Assembly: GCA_050692915.1 (NCBI GenBank)
Contig: JBOGVU010000034.1
Coordinates: 1-25,590 of the forward strand
Reading direction: 5' to 3'
DNA from: CALAEC01 sp050692915
GTDB taxonomy: Bacteria; Actinomycetota; UBA4738; CALAEC01
Length of the DNA: 25,590 nucleotides
Shown here: in pieces, positions 15,023-21,337 of the stretch
How positions within the stretch are numbered: the stretch's first letter is position 1
Layout: each line of letters opens with the position of its first letter
Notes under the pieces: model-generated
Database searches by the model: none
Seen by the model: the letters and a program-made list of their open reading frames with translations, nothing else
What the model was told of the DNA's origin: nothing
Translations under genes and position numbers: made by a program

Positions 15023-15048
15023 GAGCGGCCTCTCCGGAGGTCCCGCTC
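15023..15048 (+). other. Bulged hairpin in the leader of the choice-of-anchor B gene
   Basis: GAGCGG-CCTC, loop TCCG, GAGG-(TC bulge)-CCGCTC gives ten base pairs with one two-base bulge. It ends six bases before the AAGGAAAGGAG ribosome-binding region. It could terminate the upstream gene or control translation of the next one. Confidence 0.4.
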
Positions 15049-15070
15049 TCCTAAGGAAAGGAGACAGCCG

Positions 15071-16423
15071 ATGAAGATACGATGGAACCTCGTCGTGGTG
15101 GCAGTGATCGCCACGACCCTGGTAGGAGGCCCGTCGTCCGCCCATCACGACGACGACGAGGCCCAGTACGCCGGCGTCATGAGCCGCCAGAACGACACCT
15201 TCGATGCGGTGGCCGCGAACGCGGCCGAGCATAGCAGCGCCCCGGAAGGCTTCGCGCCCTGCGTGAACGGGATGGCCGCCGACACGTATCCGTGCGACGG
15301 CATCGACATGATGAGCTTCGTTCCCCACGCGGAGCTGGGAACCACGTTCGTGAACGACATCTGGGGCTGGACCGACCCACAAACCAGCCGGGACTACGCC
15401 CTGGTCGGAGCGTCAGAGGGAACCGTGTTCGTCGACATCAGCGACCCGAAGCGCCCTGACGTGCTGGGGATCCTCCCGACCCAGTCAACTGCAGGCGGCA
15501 TCTTCTGGCGCGACATCAAGGTCTTCTCAGATCACGCGTACATCGTGTCCGAGCACAGCGGGCACGGCATGCAGGTCTTCGACTTGACACAGCTGCGTGA
15601 CTGGGATGGGACCTACACGACGTACGCCCCCACGACCGTGTACACGGAGTTCGGTCGGGCCCACAACATCGCCATCAACACCGAAACGGGCTTTGCGTAT
15701 GCCGTGGGCGCTCGCGAGGGGAACGGATGCGGGTTCGGCCTGCACATGATCGACATCAACGACCCGGCGAGCCCGACGTTCGCCGGATGTTTCGCCGATC
15801 ACGGGTACATCCACGACACCGAGTGCGTGATCTACGAGGGTCCCGACGCCGCCCACATCGGGAAGGAGATCTGCTTCAACTCCAACCCGACCGCCACGGG
15901 CGTGGGCGGGCCTCACCGGGTCTCGATCGTGGACGTCACCGACAAGTCGGCCCCGGTCCCACTGTCCGCGGAGATCTATGCGAACAACGGATACAGCCAT
16001 CAAGGCTGGCTGACCCCGGACCAGCAGTTCTTCCTCCACGGCGACGAGCTGGACGAGGTCTTCCACGGGGTCAACACGACCACCCGTGTCTGGGACGTCC
16101 GTGACCTGGACGACCCCGAGCTGATCGGGGTGTTCGCCAACGACACCACCTCGATCGACCACAACCTCTACACGGAGGGGCGGGTGGCCACGGCCTCGAA
16201 CTACACCTCCGGGCTTCGCGTGTACGACACGAGGAACGTCTCCGCCGGCGAGCTCTCCGAGCTGGCGTTCTTCGACGTGTACCCGGAGAACGACAACGCG
16301 TCGTTCGAGGGCGGAACGTGGAGCAACTACCCGTTCTTCCGCCAGAAGAAGATCGTCGCCGTCAGCAGCATGGATCGCGGCCTGTTCGTGCTGCGACCCA
16401 GGATCGGAGCGGTCGGCAACTAG
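15071..16423 (+). CDS. Secreted choice-of-anchor B family protein (LVIVD repeats), without an anchor
   Basis: The 450-residue product starts at ATG 15071 with ribosome site AAGGAGA. A signal peptide ends at PSSA and the mature chain begins HHDDDEAQYAG. The core matches the choice-of-anchor B family closely: DIWGWTDPQTSRDYALVGAS, WRDIKVFSDHAYIVSEHSGH, GMQVFDLTQLRDW, FGRAHNIAINTETGFAYAVG, GLHMIDINDPASPTFAGCF, YSHQGWLTPDQQFFLHGDEL, IDHNLYTEGR and a final GLFVLRP. These form LVIVD-type blades. Most family members carry a C-terminal sorting or anchoring signal; this one stops at RPRIGAVGN, so it is probably released. Function is unknown in the family. It belongs to the block of exported genes and is followed by a strong terminator. 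Confidence 0.92.
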   Translation: MKIRWNLVVVAVIATTLVGGPSSAHHDDDEAQYAGVMSRQNDTFDAVAANAAEHSSAPEGFAPCVNGMAADTYPCDGIDMMSFVPHAELGTTFVNDIWGWTDPQTSRDYALVGASEGTVFVDISDPKRPDVLGILPTQSTAGGIFWRDIKVFSDHAYIVSEHSGHGMQVFDLTQLRDWDGTYTTYAPTTVYTEFGRAHNIAINTETGFAYAVGAREGNGCGFGLHMIDINDPASPTFAGCFADHGYIHDTECVIYEGPDAAHIGKEICFNSNPTATGVGGPHRVSIVDVTDKSAPVPLSAEIYANNGYSHQGWLTPDQQFFLHGDELDEVFHGVNTTTRVWDVRDLDDPELIGVFANDTTSIDHNLYTEGRVATASNYTSGLRVYDTRNVSAGELSELAFFDVYPENDNASFEGGTWSNYPFFRQKKIVAVSSMDRGLFVLRPRIGAVGN

Positions 16424-16439
16424 CGGAGGGCGACGGCAG

Positions 16440-16467
16440 AAGGGGGCGCCCCACCGGGCGCCCCCTT
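16440..16467 (+). terminator. Strong rho-independent terminator after the choice-of-anchor B gene
   Basis: A perfect 12-bp stem (AAGGGGGCGCCC / GGGCGCCCCCTT) with loop CACC is followed by CCTTTCT, starting 16 bp after the stop. Confidence 0.85.
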
Positions 16468-16591
16468 CCTTTCTCCACCCACCATGCGTCTTCGGCTCAC
16501 GGGGTGCAATGGATCCCCCGAAGCGATCGTCTGTATCGATCGAGAGCCCGCCGCAAAGACGGTTGGGTCCGATCGCGAGAGGGAGGCGCCG

Positions 16592-17218
16592 TTGCCTGAA
16601 TGGATGAACCGTATGGGGCGGGGCACCGCCGTACTGGCCGCCGTGATCCTGGCCACGATCGTTCTGCCGGCGACCGCACACGTCGGAACGCCACGACATG
16701 AGTGGAACAAGCATCTCCGAAAGGTCGCCGACCTCCGCTATTACAGGATCGGTGAGAAGGTGACCGACGCGGACCTCCTCGACGGGGTGGACTCCTCGGA
16801 GCTGGCCCGAGGCTCCGCAGAGACGATCGTCGGGCGGCGCACGGTCGCCGGGGGCGGCTCCGGGGGCGGTGCTCTCCTGACCCTGCCGGGCATCGGGGAG
16901 ATCGCGCCGAACACGTGCGCCCCGACGGCCACCCGCTCGACGACACAGTTCCGAAACACCTCGGGGGAGACCCTCACCTTCGTGGTGGACCTGTCGTACG
17001 ACGGCATCTCCGAGACGCACGGCAGCGAGGTCACGGACGGCGCCTTCATCGGGATCCCGGTGTCGGACAGCTCCGCGGTCCGCTACACCTTCCAGATCGG
17101 CAGTGGCTCCGGCCGCCTGGCCACGGCGATCGTCACGGTGTTCCACGGCGGATCCCTCTTCAATGGTCCGATCCAGTGCCGCTGGCAGGGGTGGGCGACG
17201 ATCTCCCCCGCCGGGTAG
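16592..17218 (+). CDS. Secreted protein with a DADLLDG-type motif, function unknown
   Basis: I place the start at TTG 16592, five bases after a GGGAGG ribosome site, giving 208 residues; ATG 16604 is an alternative. A signal peptide (TAVLAAVILATIVLPATA) leads to a mature N-terminus HVGTPRHEWNKH. Near residues 60-75 is VTDADLLDGVDSSEL, a motif common in exported actinobacterial proteins, where it usually reads DADTLDGxDS. A Gly/Ser-rich linker follows, then a roughly 100-residue beta-rich domain with two cysteines (NTCAPTA and IQCRWQG). No enzyme motif is visible. The motif is often near surface or fibre-like proteins, so a structural role is possible. Its stop codon lies inside a hairpin shared with the convergent mutase gene. 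Confidence 0.75.
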   Translation: MPEWMNRMGRGTAVLAAVILATIVLPATAHVGTPRHEWNKHLRKVADLRYYRIGEKVTDADLLDGVDSSELARGSAETIVGRRTVAGGGSGGGALLTLPGIGEIAPNTCAPTATRSTTQFRNTSGETLTFVVDLSYDGISETHGSEVTDGAFIGIPVSDSSAVRYTFQIGSGSGRLATAIVTVFHGGSLFNGPIQCRWQGWATISPAG

Positions 17219-17227
17219 CGGCGGGGG
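17205..17227. terminator. Bidirectional hairpin between the secreted-protein and mutase genes
   Basis: CCCCCGCC / GGCGGGGG forms an eight-base-pair stem whose seven-base loop contains the TAG stop (17216-17218) of the upstream gene. It can serve both convergent transcripts. Confidence 0.6.
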
Positions 17228-17266
17228 GATGATCGACCCGCACGGCTGCGGACGCCCGGGCGATCG

Positions 17267-18916
17267 CTAGAAGCGGGGGGTCTCGGTGTACTCGCCGAAG
17301 ACCTCGCGGAGCGCGCCCACGATCTCGCCCTCGGTGCAGTACGCTCGGGCGCAGTCGACCATGGGGGGGATCAGGTTCTCCCCCTCGTCGAGGGCCGCGG
17401 CCTTCAGCCGCTCCAGGGCGCGGTGCGCGGCGGCCTCGTCTCGGCCGGCCCGCATCCGGCGCACCGAATCGATCTGGCCCCGCTCGATCTCCGGCCCGAT
17501 CTTCATGGTCTCGATGGGCTCGTCGTTCGGGTCGACGAACTCGTTCACCCCGACCCGGATCAGCCGGTTCTTCTCGTAGCGCTCCTGCTCCCGGTAGGCC
17601 GCGTCGGCGATCTCCGACTGGAAGAACCCTCCCTCGATGCCGACCAGCATCCCCTCGAGCATCGAGCCCCGGCCCATCTCCTCGATCCGACGGAAGTACT
17701 CCTCGGCCAGCTCCTCGGTCCGGTTCGTGAGGGCCTCCACGAAGTACGAGCCGCCGAACGGGTCGATCACGTTCGCCACGCCGGTCTCGTACGCGATGAC
17801 CTGCTGGGTCCGGAGCGCGATCTGGGCGGCCTTCTCGGTGGGGAGGGCCAGGACCTCGTCGAGTGCGTTCGTGTGCAGCGACTGCGTGCCCCCGAGGACG
17901 CCGGCCAGGGCCTCGATGGCCGTCCGGACTATGTTGTTCTCGGGCTGTTGCGCGGTGAGCGAACATCCCGCGGTCTGGGTGTGGAACCGGAGCCGCCACG
18001 ACGCGGGATCCTTGGCTCCGTACCGGTCCCGCATCCACCGGGCCCAGATCCGCCGGGCGGCCCGGTACTTGGCGATCTCCTCGAAGAAGTCGATGTGTGC
18101 GTTGAAGAAGAACGACAGCTCCGGGGCGAACCGGTCCACGTCGAGGCCGCGCTCCCGCCCCAGCTCCACGTAGGAGAAACCGTCGGCGAGGGTGAACGCG
18201 AGCTCCTGGACCGCCGTCGAGCCGGCCTCGCGGATGTGGTACCCGGATACGCTGATCGGGTGCCACTTCGGGACCTCCCGGGCGCAGAACTCGATGAGGT
18301 CGCCGATGATCCGGAGGTGCGGACGCGGCGGGAAGATCCACTCCTTCTGGGCGATGTACTCCTTGAGGATGTCGGTCTGGAGGGTCCCGTCGAGCCGGCT
18401 CCAGTCCACGCCCTGGCGTTCCGCGGTGGCCAGGAAGAACGCGAAGATCACGGCCGCCGGCCCGCTGATCGTCATCGAGGTCGAGATGTCGCCGAGTGGG
18501 ATGTCGCGGAACAGCGTCGCGAAGTCGGCCAGGGAATCGGTAGCCACGCCGCACACTCCCACCTCGCCGGCGCCCAGCGGGTCGTCGGAGTCCAGGCCCA
18601 TCAGGGTGGGCATGTCGAAGGCCACCGAGAGCCCGCCCTGGCCCTGCTCCAGGAGGTACTTGTACCGGGCGTTCGTCTGCTCGGCCGAGCCGAAGCCGGC
18701 GAACTGACGCATCGTCCACAGCCGGCCGCGGTACATCGACTTGTAGACGCCGCGGGTGAACGGGTACTGGCCCGGGTAACCCAGGTCCCGATCGTGGTTG
18801 AGGTCCTTCACGTCCTCCGGCGTGTATAGGGGCTCCACCGGCTCGCCGGAGATCGTCTCGAAGTCCGCGTCGCGCTCCCCCGCTTCCCGGTAGCGCTGGC
18901 GCCACTCGTCCTTCAT
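17267..18916 (-). CDS. B12-dependent acyl-CoA mutase large subunit (isobutyryl-CoA mutase-like pocket)
   Basis: The 549-residue product is the TIM-barrel half of the methylmalonyl-CoA mutase family, without the C-terminal cobalamin-binding domain. It has SMYRGRLWTMRQFAGFGSAE, GLSVAFDMPTLMGLDSD, VSGYHIREAGSTAVQELAFT (catalytic His227), HTQTAGCSLTAQQPENNIVR and GGTQSLHTNALDE. Two pocket residues separate the subfamilies: Phe72 in RQFAGF and Gln190 in KEYIAQKEW match isobutyryl-CoA mutase, whereas methylmalonyl-CoA mutase has Tyr and Arg there. So the substrate is probably a branched acyl-CoA without the second carboxylate. It needs a separate B12-binding subunit, which is not encoded in the window. 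The ATG overlaps the meaB stop (ATGA), so the two are co-translated. Confidence 0.93.
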   Translation of the reverse strand: MKDEWRQRYREAGERDADFETISGEPVEPLYTPEDVKDLNHDRDLGYPGQYPFTRGVYKSMYRGRLWTMRQFAGFGSAEQTNARYKYLLEQGQGGLSVAFDMPTLMGLDSDDPLGAGEVGVCGVATDSLADFATLFRDIPLGDISTSMTISGPAAVIFAFFLATAERQGVDWSRLDGTLQTDILKEYIAQKEWIFPPRPHLRIIGDLIEFCAREVPKWHPISVSGYHIREAGSTAVQELAFTLADGFSYVELGRERGLDVDRFAPELSFFFNAHIDFFEEIAKYRAARRIWARWMRDRYGAKDPASWRLRFHTQTAGCSLTAQQPENNIVRTAIEALAGVLGGTQSLHTNALDEVLALPTEKAAQIALRTQQVIAYETGVANVIDPFGGSYFVEALTNRTEELAEEYFRRIEEMGRGSMLEGMLVGIEGGFFQSEIADAAYREQERYEKNRLIRVGVNEFVDPNDEPIETMKIGPEIERGQIDSVRRMRAGRDEAAAHRALERLKAAALDEGENLIPPMVDCARAYCTEGEIVGALREVFGEYTETPRF

Positions 18917-19857
18917 CGCCCCTCCATCCGCTCCAACAGGATAGCCGTGGCCCGGTAGGGATCGACCCGTCTGGCCACCAGGTCGTCGGCCACGGACTCC
19001 AGGGCCCCGGCCTCCAGCAGCTCGGCCGCTCGGGCCCGGAGCCGGACCGACACCATGTCCTCGACCTCCCGGAGGATCCGGGCCCGGCGCCGCCGTTCGA
19101 GCCCGCCGGTCGACTCGAGGTGCTTCCGGTGCCCGTCGATGGCCTCCCACAGGTCGTCGACGCCCTCGTGCGACTGGGTCGAGGTCAGGACCACCGGCGG
19201 GGTCCACTCCATGTCCGGCCCCATCCTCAGCATGACCTCCAGGTCGCGGGCCGCCTCGTCCGCGCCGGGCCGGTCGGCCTTGTTCACCACGAACACGTCG
19301 GCGATCTCCAGGATCCCCGCCTTCGAGGCCTGCACGGCGTCGCCCCATCCCGGCGCCACCACCACCAGCGTGGTGTCCGCCGCCGTGGCCACCTCAACCT
19401 CGGCCTGCCCCACGCCCACGGTCTCCACGATCACCAGTCCGGCCCCGCCGGCGTCGAGGACCCGGACGGCCTCCGGGGCGGCCAGGGCCAGGCCACCGAG
19501 GTGCCCGCGGGTGGCCATCGACCGGATGAACACCCCGGGGTCGGTGGCGTGCGACTGCATCCGGAGCCGGTCCCCGAGCAGCGCGCCTCCAGTGAACGGG
19601 GACGTGGGGTCGATAGCGAGCACCGCGACGGTTCGGTCGGGCCGGCGGGCCACGGTCAGCAGCTCCGCGGCCAGGCTGGACTTCCCCACTCCCGGGGAGC
19701 CCGTCAGCCCGACCGTGTACGCGGTGCCGGTCCGCGGGTACAGGCCTGCGATCAGCTCGGGGAGGCCTTCGGCGCCGTCCTCGACCATGGAGATGGCCCG
19801 GGCCACCGCGCGCCGCTCCCCCTCCAGCACGCCCTCAATCAGCTCGCCGATCTCCAC
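18913..19857 (-). CDS. meaB: MeaB/ArgK-type G3E GTPase, chaperone of the acyl-CoA mutase
   Basis: This 314-residue protein is a typical MeaB. A Walker A loop lies at residues 53-60 (GSPGVGKS), followed by AVLAIDPTSPFTGGALLGDR, RMQSHATDPGVFIRSMATRG, IVETVGVGQAEVEV and FVVNKADRPGADE. MeaB gates loading of adenosylcobalamin onto the mutase and ejects damaged cofactor, using GTP. The gene directly precedes the mutase with a 4-bp ATGA overlap, the usual arrangement. The start is GTG 19857, with no clear ribosome site. A TACCCT hexamer on the minus strand (19872-19867) may mark a near-leaderless transcript. It is divergent from vapB. Confidence 0.94.
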   Translation of the reverse strand: MEIGELIEGVLEGERRAVARAISMVEDGAEGLPELIAGLYPRTGTAYTVGLTGSPGVGKSSLAAELLTVARRPDRTVAVLAIDPTSPFTGGALLGDRLRMQSHATDPGVFIRSMATRGHLGGLALAAPEAVRVLDAGGAGLVIVETVGVGQAEVEVATAADTTLVVVAPGWGDAVQASKAGILEIADVFVVNKADRPGADEAARDLEVMLRMGPDMEWTPPVVLTSTQSHEGVDDLWEAIDGHRKHLESTGGLERRRRARILREVEDMVSVRLRARAAELLEAGALESVADDLVARRVDPYRATAILLERMEGR

Positions 19858-19897
19858 CGCGAGGCAAGGGTACCAGCGCCAACCCGATCAGGCGGAC

Positions 19898-19908
19898 GTA
19901 TGGCATAC
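19898..19908 (+). promoter_or_regulatory. Palindromic operator candidate at the vapBC start
   Basis: GTAT-GGC-ATAC is a perfect dyad ending seven bases before the vapB ATG. It overlaps a possible CATACT -10 (19904-19909), which leaves six bases to the start codon. VapBC complexes usually bind such sites to repress their own promoter. Confidence 0.45.
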
Positions 19909-19915
19909 TGATGGC

Positions 19916-20119
19916 ATGCGCACCACGCTGGACCTGGACGACGATCTCATGCGGATGCTCCTGTCCCGCCACCCCGGGAAGTCGAAGACCGAGGCCGTCG
20001 AGGAGGCCGTCCGGGAGTACCTGGCCATGGACGCGAACGCCCGGGTCGACGACCTCCGGGGAAGCATCCAGATCGAGGACGTCTCGGAGGAGAACCGACA
20101 GCGGGATCGGCACACCTGA
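19916..20119 (+). CDS. vapB: VapB-type antitoxin (ribbon-helix-helix)
   Basis: The 67-residue product begins MRTTLDLDDDLMRMLLSRHP, the beta strand and first helix of a VapB ribbon-helix-helix DNA-binding domain. It continues with KSKTEAVEEAVREYL (second helix). The acidic C-terminus (DLRGSIQIEDVSEENRQRD) is the part that would fill the toxin's active site. ATG 19916 is chosen over ATG 19911 because only it is in frame. The stop TGA (20117-20119) overlaps the toxin's proposed CTG start. The pair lies between meaB and the HIT/SCP2 operon and shows no other sign of mobility. Confidence 0.88.
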   Translation: MRTTLDLDDDLMRMLLSRHPGKSKTEAVEEAVREYLAMDANARVDDLRGSIQIEDVSEENRQRDRHT

Positions 20120-20508
20120 GGGTTCTCCCCGACACGTCGGTCTGGGTCGACCACCTGCGCGGTCGAGGAGAGGACGAGCTTCGGCGGCTCCGACACGAGG
20201 GACGGATCGTGGTCTGTGGGCCCGTCCTGGCCGAGCTGCTCATGGGGACCCCCCGGAACAAGCGGGACGCGCTGTGGACCTCGGTGGGGGCGCTGCCGTG
20301 GGCGGACCTCGACCGCTCCGCCTGGCGGATGGTTGGCGAGGTGGCCGCCGATCTCCGGAGCGCCGGGGTCTCGCTGCCGCTGACGGACGTGGAGATCGCG
20401 GTGGCCTCCGTTCGAGCCGAGGCGGCACTGTGGACGGGGGACCACGATTTCCGGCGGGTCCGTTCAGCGCTGCCGGCCCTCGAACTCTACCGCCCCGGCT
20501 CTGCCTGA
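20116..20508 (+). CDS. vapC: VapC-type PIN-domain ribonuclease toxin, apparent CTG start
   Basis: The frame encodes 130 residues if translation starts at CTG 20116, giving LRVLPDTSVWVDHLRG, an exact fit to the usual VapC N-terminus MRVLxDTSVW. All four PIN acidic residues are then present: Asp6 (DTSVW), Glu40 (LAELLMG), Asp91 (LTDVEIA) and Asp109 (TGDHDF). No ATG, GTG or TTG lies in frame between the upstream region and GTG 20209, and starting at 20209 would lose Asp6 and kill the active site. The CTG overlaps the antitoxin stop (CTGA), as expected for coupled translation. Alternatively the start was mutated and the toxin is dead. The 3' end overlaps the HIT gene by 22 bp. Confidence 0.85.
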   Translation: MRVLPDTSVWVDHLRGRGEDELRRLRHEGRIVVCGPVLAELLMGTPRNKRDALWTSVGALPWADLDRSAWRMVGEVAADLRSAGVSLPLTDVEIAVASVRAEAALWTGDHDFRRVRSALPALELYRPGSA

Positions 20509-20930
20509 GCGTCGCCGCCATCCTCACGAATCATCATCGCCACCGCCTCGAGATCCTCCGGATCGGCGAGGGGCTGCTCGGAAGACCACGGTTGCACCAA
20601 CGAATCGCCGTCGTAGCGAGGCAGGACGTGGAGATGGAAGTGGAAGACCGTCTGCCACGCTGCCTGGCCGCTGGCCACGAACAGGTTCACCCCATCCGGG
20701 CGCAATGCCTGCCTGATCATGCCGGCCAGCTTCACCGCCGCGTCCATGACCGCCCTGGCGTCCTCCGGTCTGACAACGGACAAGTCTATGGAATGCTTCC
20801 GGGGAATGACCAGGACGTGACCTCGTGTTGCCGGGTGGACATCCATGATGCCGAGGACGTCCTCATCCTCGTAGACCCGGACTGCCGGAGCCTCACCGCT
20901 AACGATCGAGCAGAAGATGCAGTCGCTCAC
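20487..20930 (-). CDS. HIT-family nucleotide hydrolase/transferase
   Basis: The 147-residue product has the N-terminal CIFC zinc pair (residues 4-7), a typical beta strand pattern (EDVLGIMDVHPATRGHVLVIPRKH) and the histidine triad HFHLHVLPR at 97-105 (His97, 99, 101). It should act on purine nucleotide phosphoramidates or related adenylates; the exact substrate is unknown. Translation begins at GTG 20930, overlapping the upstream SCP2 gene's stop (GTGA), so it is the last gene of a tightly packed four-gene operon. It is convergent with vapC and overlaps its 3' end by 22 bp. Confidence 0.92.
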   Translation of the reverse strand: MSDCIFCSIVSGEAPAVRVYEDEDVLGIMDVHPATRGHVLVIPRKHSIDLSVVRPEDARAVMDAAVKLAGMIRQALRPDGVNLFVASGQAAWQTVFHFHLHVLPRYDGDSLVQPWSSEQPLADPEDLEAVAMMIREDGGDAQAEPGR

Positions 20931-21337
20931 GCCACGGACAGTATCCGGTTGAGGCGGGACACCACGGCCGGGTGCCGGAGCAGGCCCCGCACCTTCAGGT
21001 CGCCCTTCAGGAGCTTCGCGGTCACGCCCCGGCCGGCCGGTGTGAACGCGTCCGGGAACCCCAGGCGGAGGGGCGCGGTGGTGAGGTCGGTCAGCGTGGT
21101 TGTGTCGGCGCGCACCACCACGCTCGGCCGGCCGGTCAGCCCGTTCGCCACCGTGACCCGGTCAGGGGACAGACGCACCGTGCAGGCCACCTCGGCGTCC
21201 CGGGCCTCGATGCCGACCACGGCCGACCGGGCCAGGAGCCGGGCCCGGGCGGGGTGGGCGGCCAGGTTGGCCTCGATCAGCCCGCCGATCATGGCGGCCA
21301 GCCCGTTCGGTTCGGAATCGGTGAACTCGACCCTCAC
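20927..21337 (-). CDS. SCP2-like sterol/lipid-binding domain protein (second of the operon)
   Basis: Read from GTG 21337, which overlaps the alcohol dehydrogenase stop (GTGA), the product is 136 residues: MRVEFTDSEPNGLAAMIGGL and so on. The pattern ARLLARSAVVGIEARDAEVA, TVRLSPDRVTVANGLTGRPS, VVVRADTTTLTDLTTAPL and a C-terminal LLKGDLKVRGLLRHP matches the SCP2 / alkyl-sulfatase C-terminal fold, a hydrophobic tunnel for lipids or acyl chains. The G-x-V/L-K-x-x-G-x-L segment near the end is the most diagnostic. The frame is open to 22111 as antisense shadow, so the overlapping start is the key evidence. It is the second SCP2-type gene in this operon, flanking the dehydrogenase. Confidence 0.8.
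   Translation of the reverse strand: MRVEFTDSEPNGLAAMIGGLIEANLAAHPARARLLARSAVVGIEARDAEVACTVRLSPDRVTVANGLTGRPSVVVRADTTTLTDLTTAPLRLGFPDAFTPAGRGVTAKLLKGDLKVRGLLRHPAVVSRLNRILSVA

Noticed and set aside
14987..15070. Longer start for the choice-of-anchor B protein at GTG 14987
   Set aside because: It would put 28 Arg-rich residues before a normal signal peptide; ATG 15071 has a good ribosome site.
17267..18916. Plain methylmalonyl-CoA mutase annotation
   Set aside because: Phe72 and Gln190 fit isobutyryl-CoA mutase better than the Tyr/Arg of methylmalonyl-CoA mutase; kept as mutase family with altered specificity.
19898..20508. vapBC as part of a mobile island
   Set aside because: No integrase, transposase, flanking repeats or tRNA, and base composition matches the neighbours.
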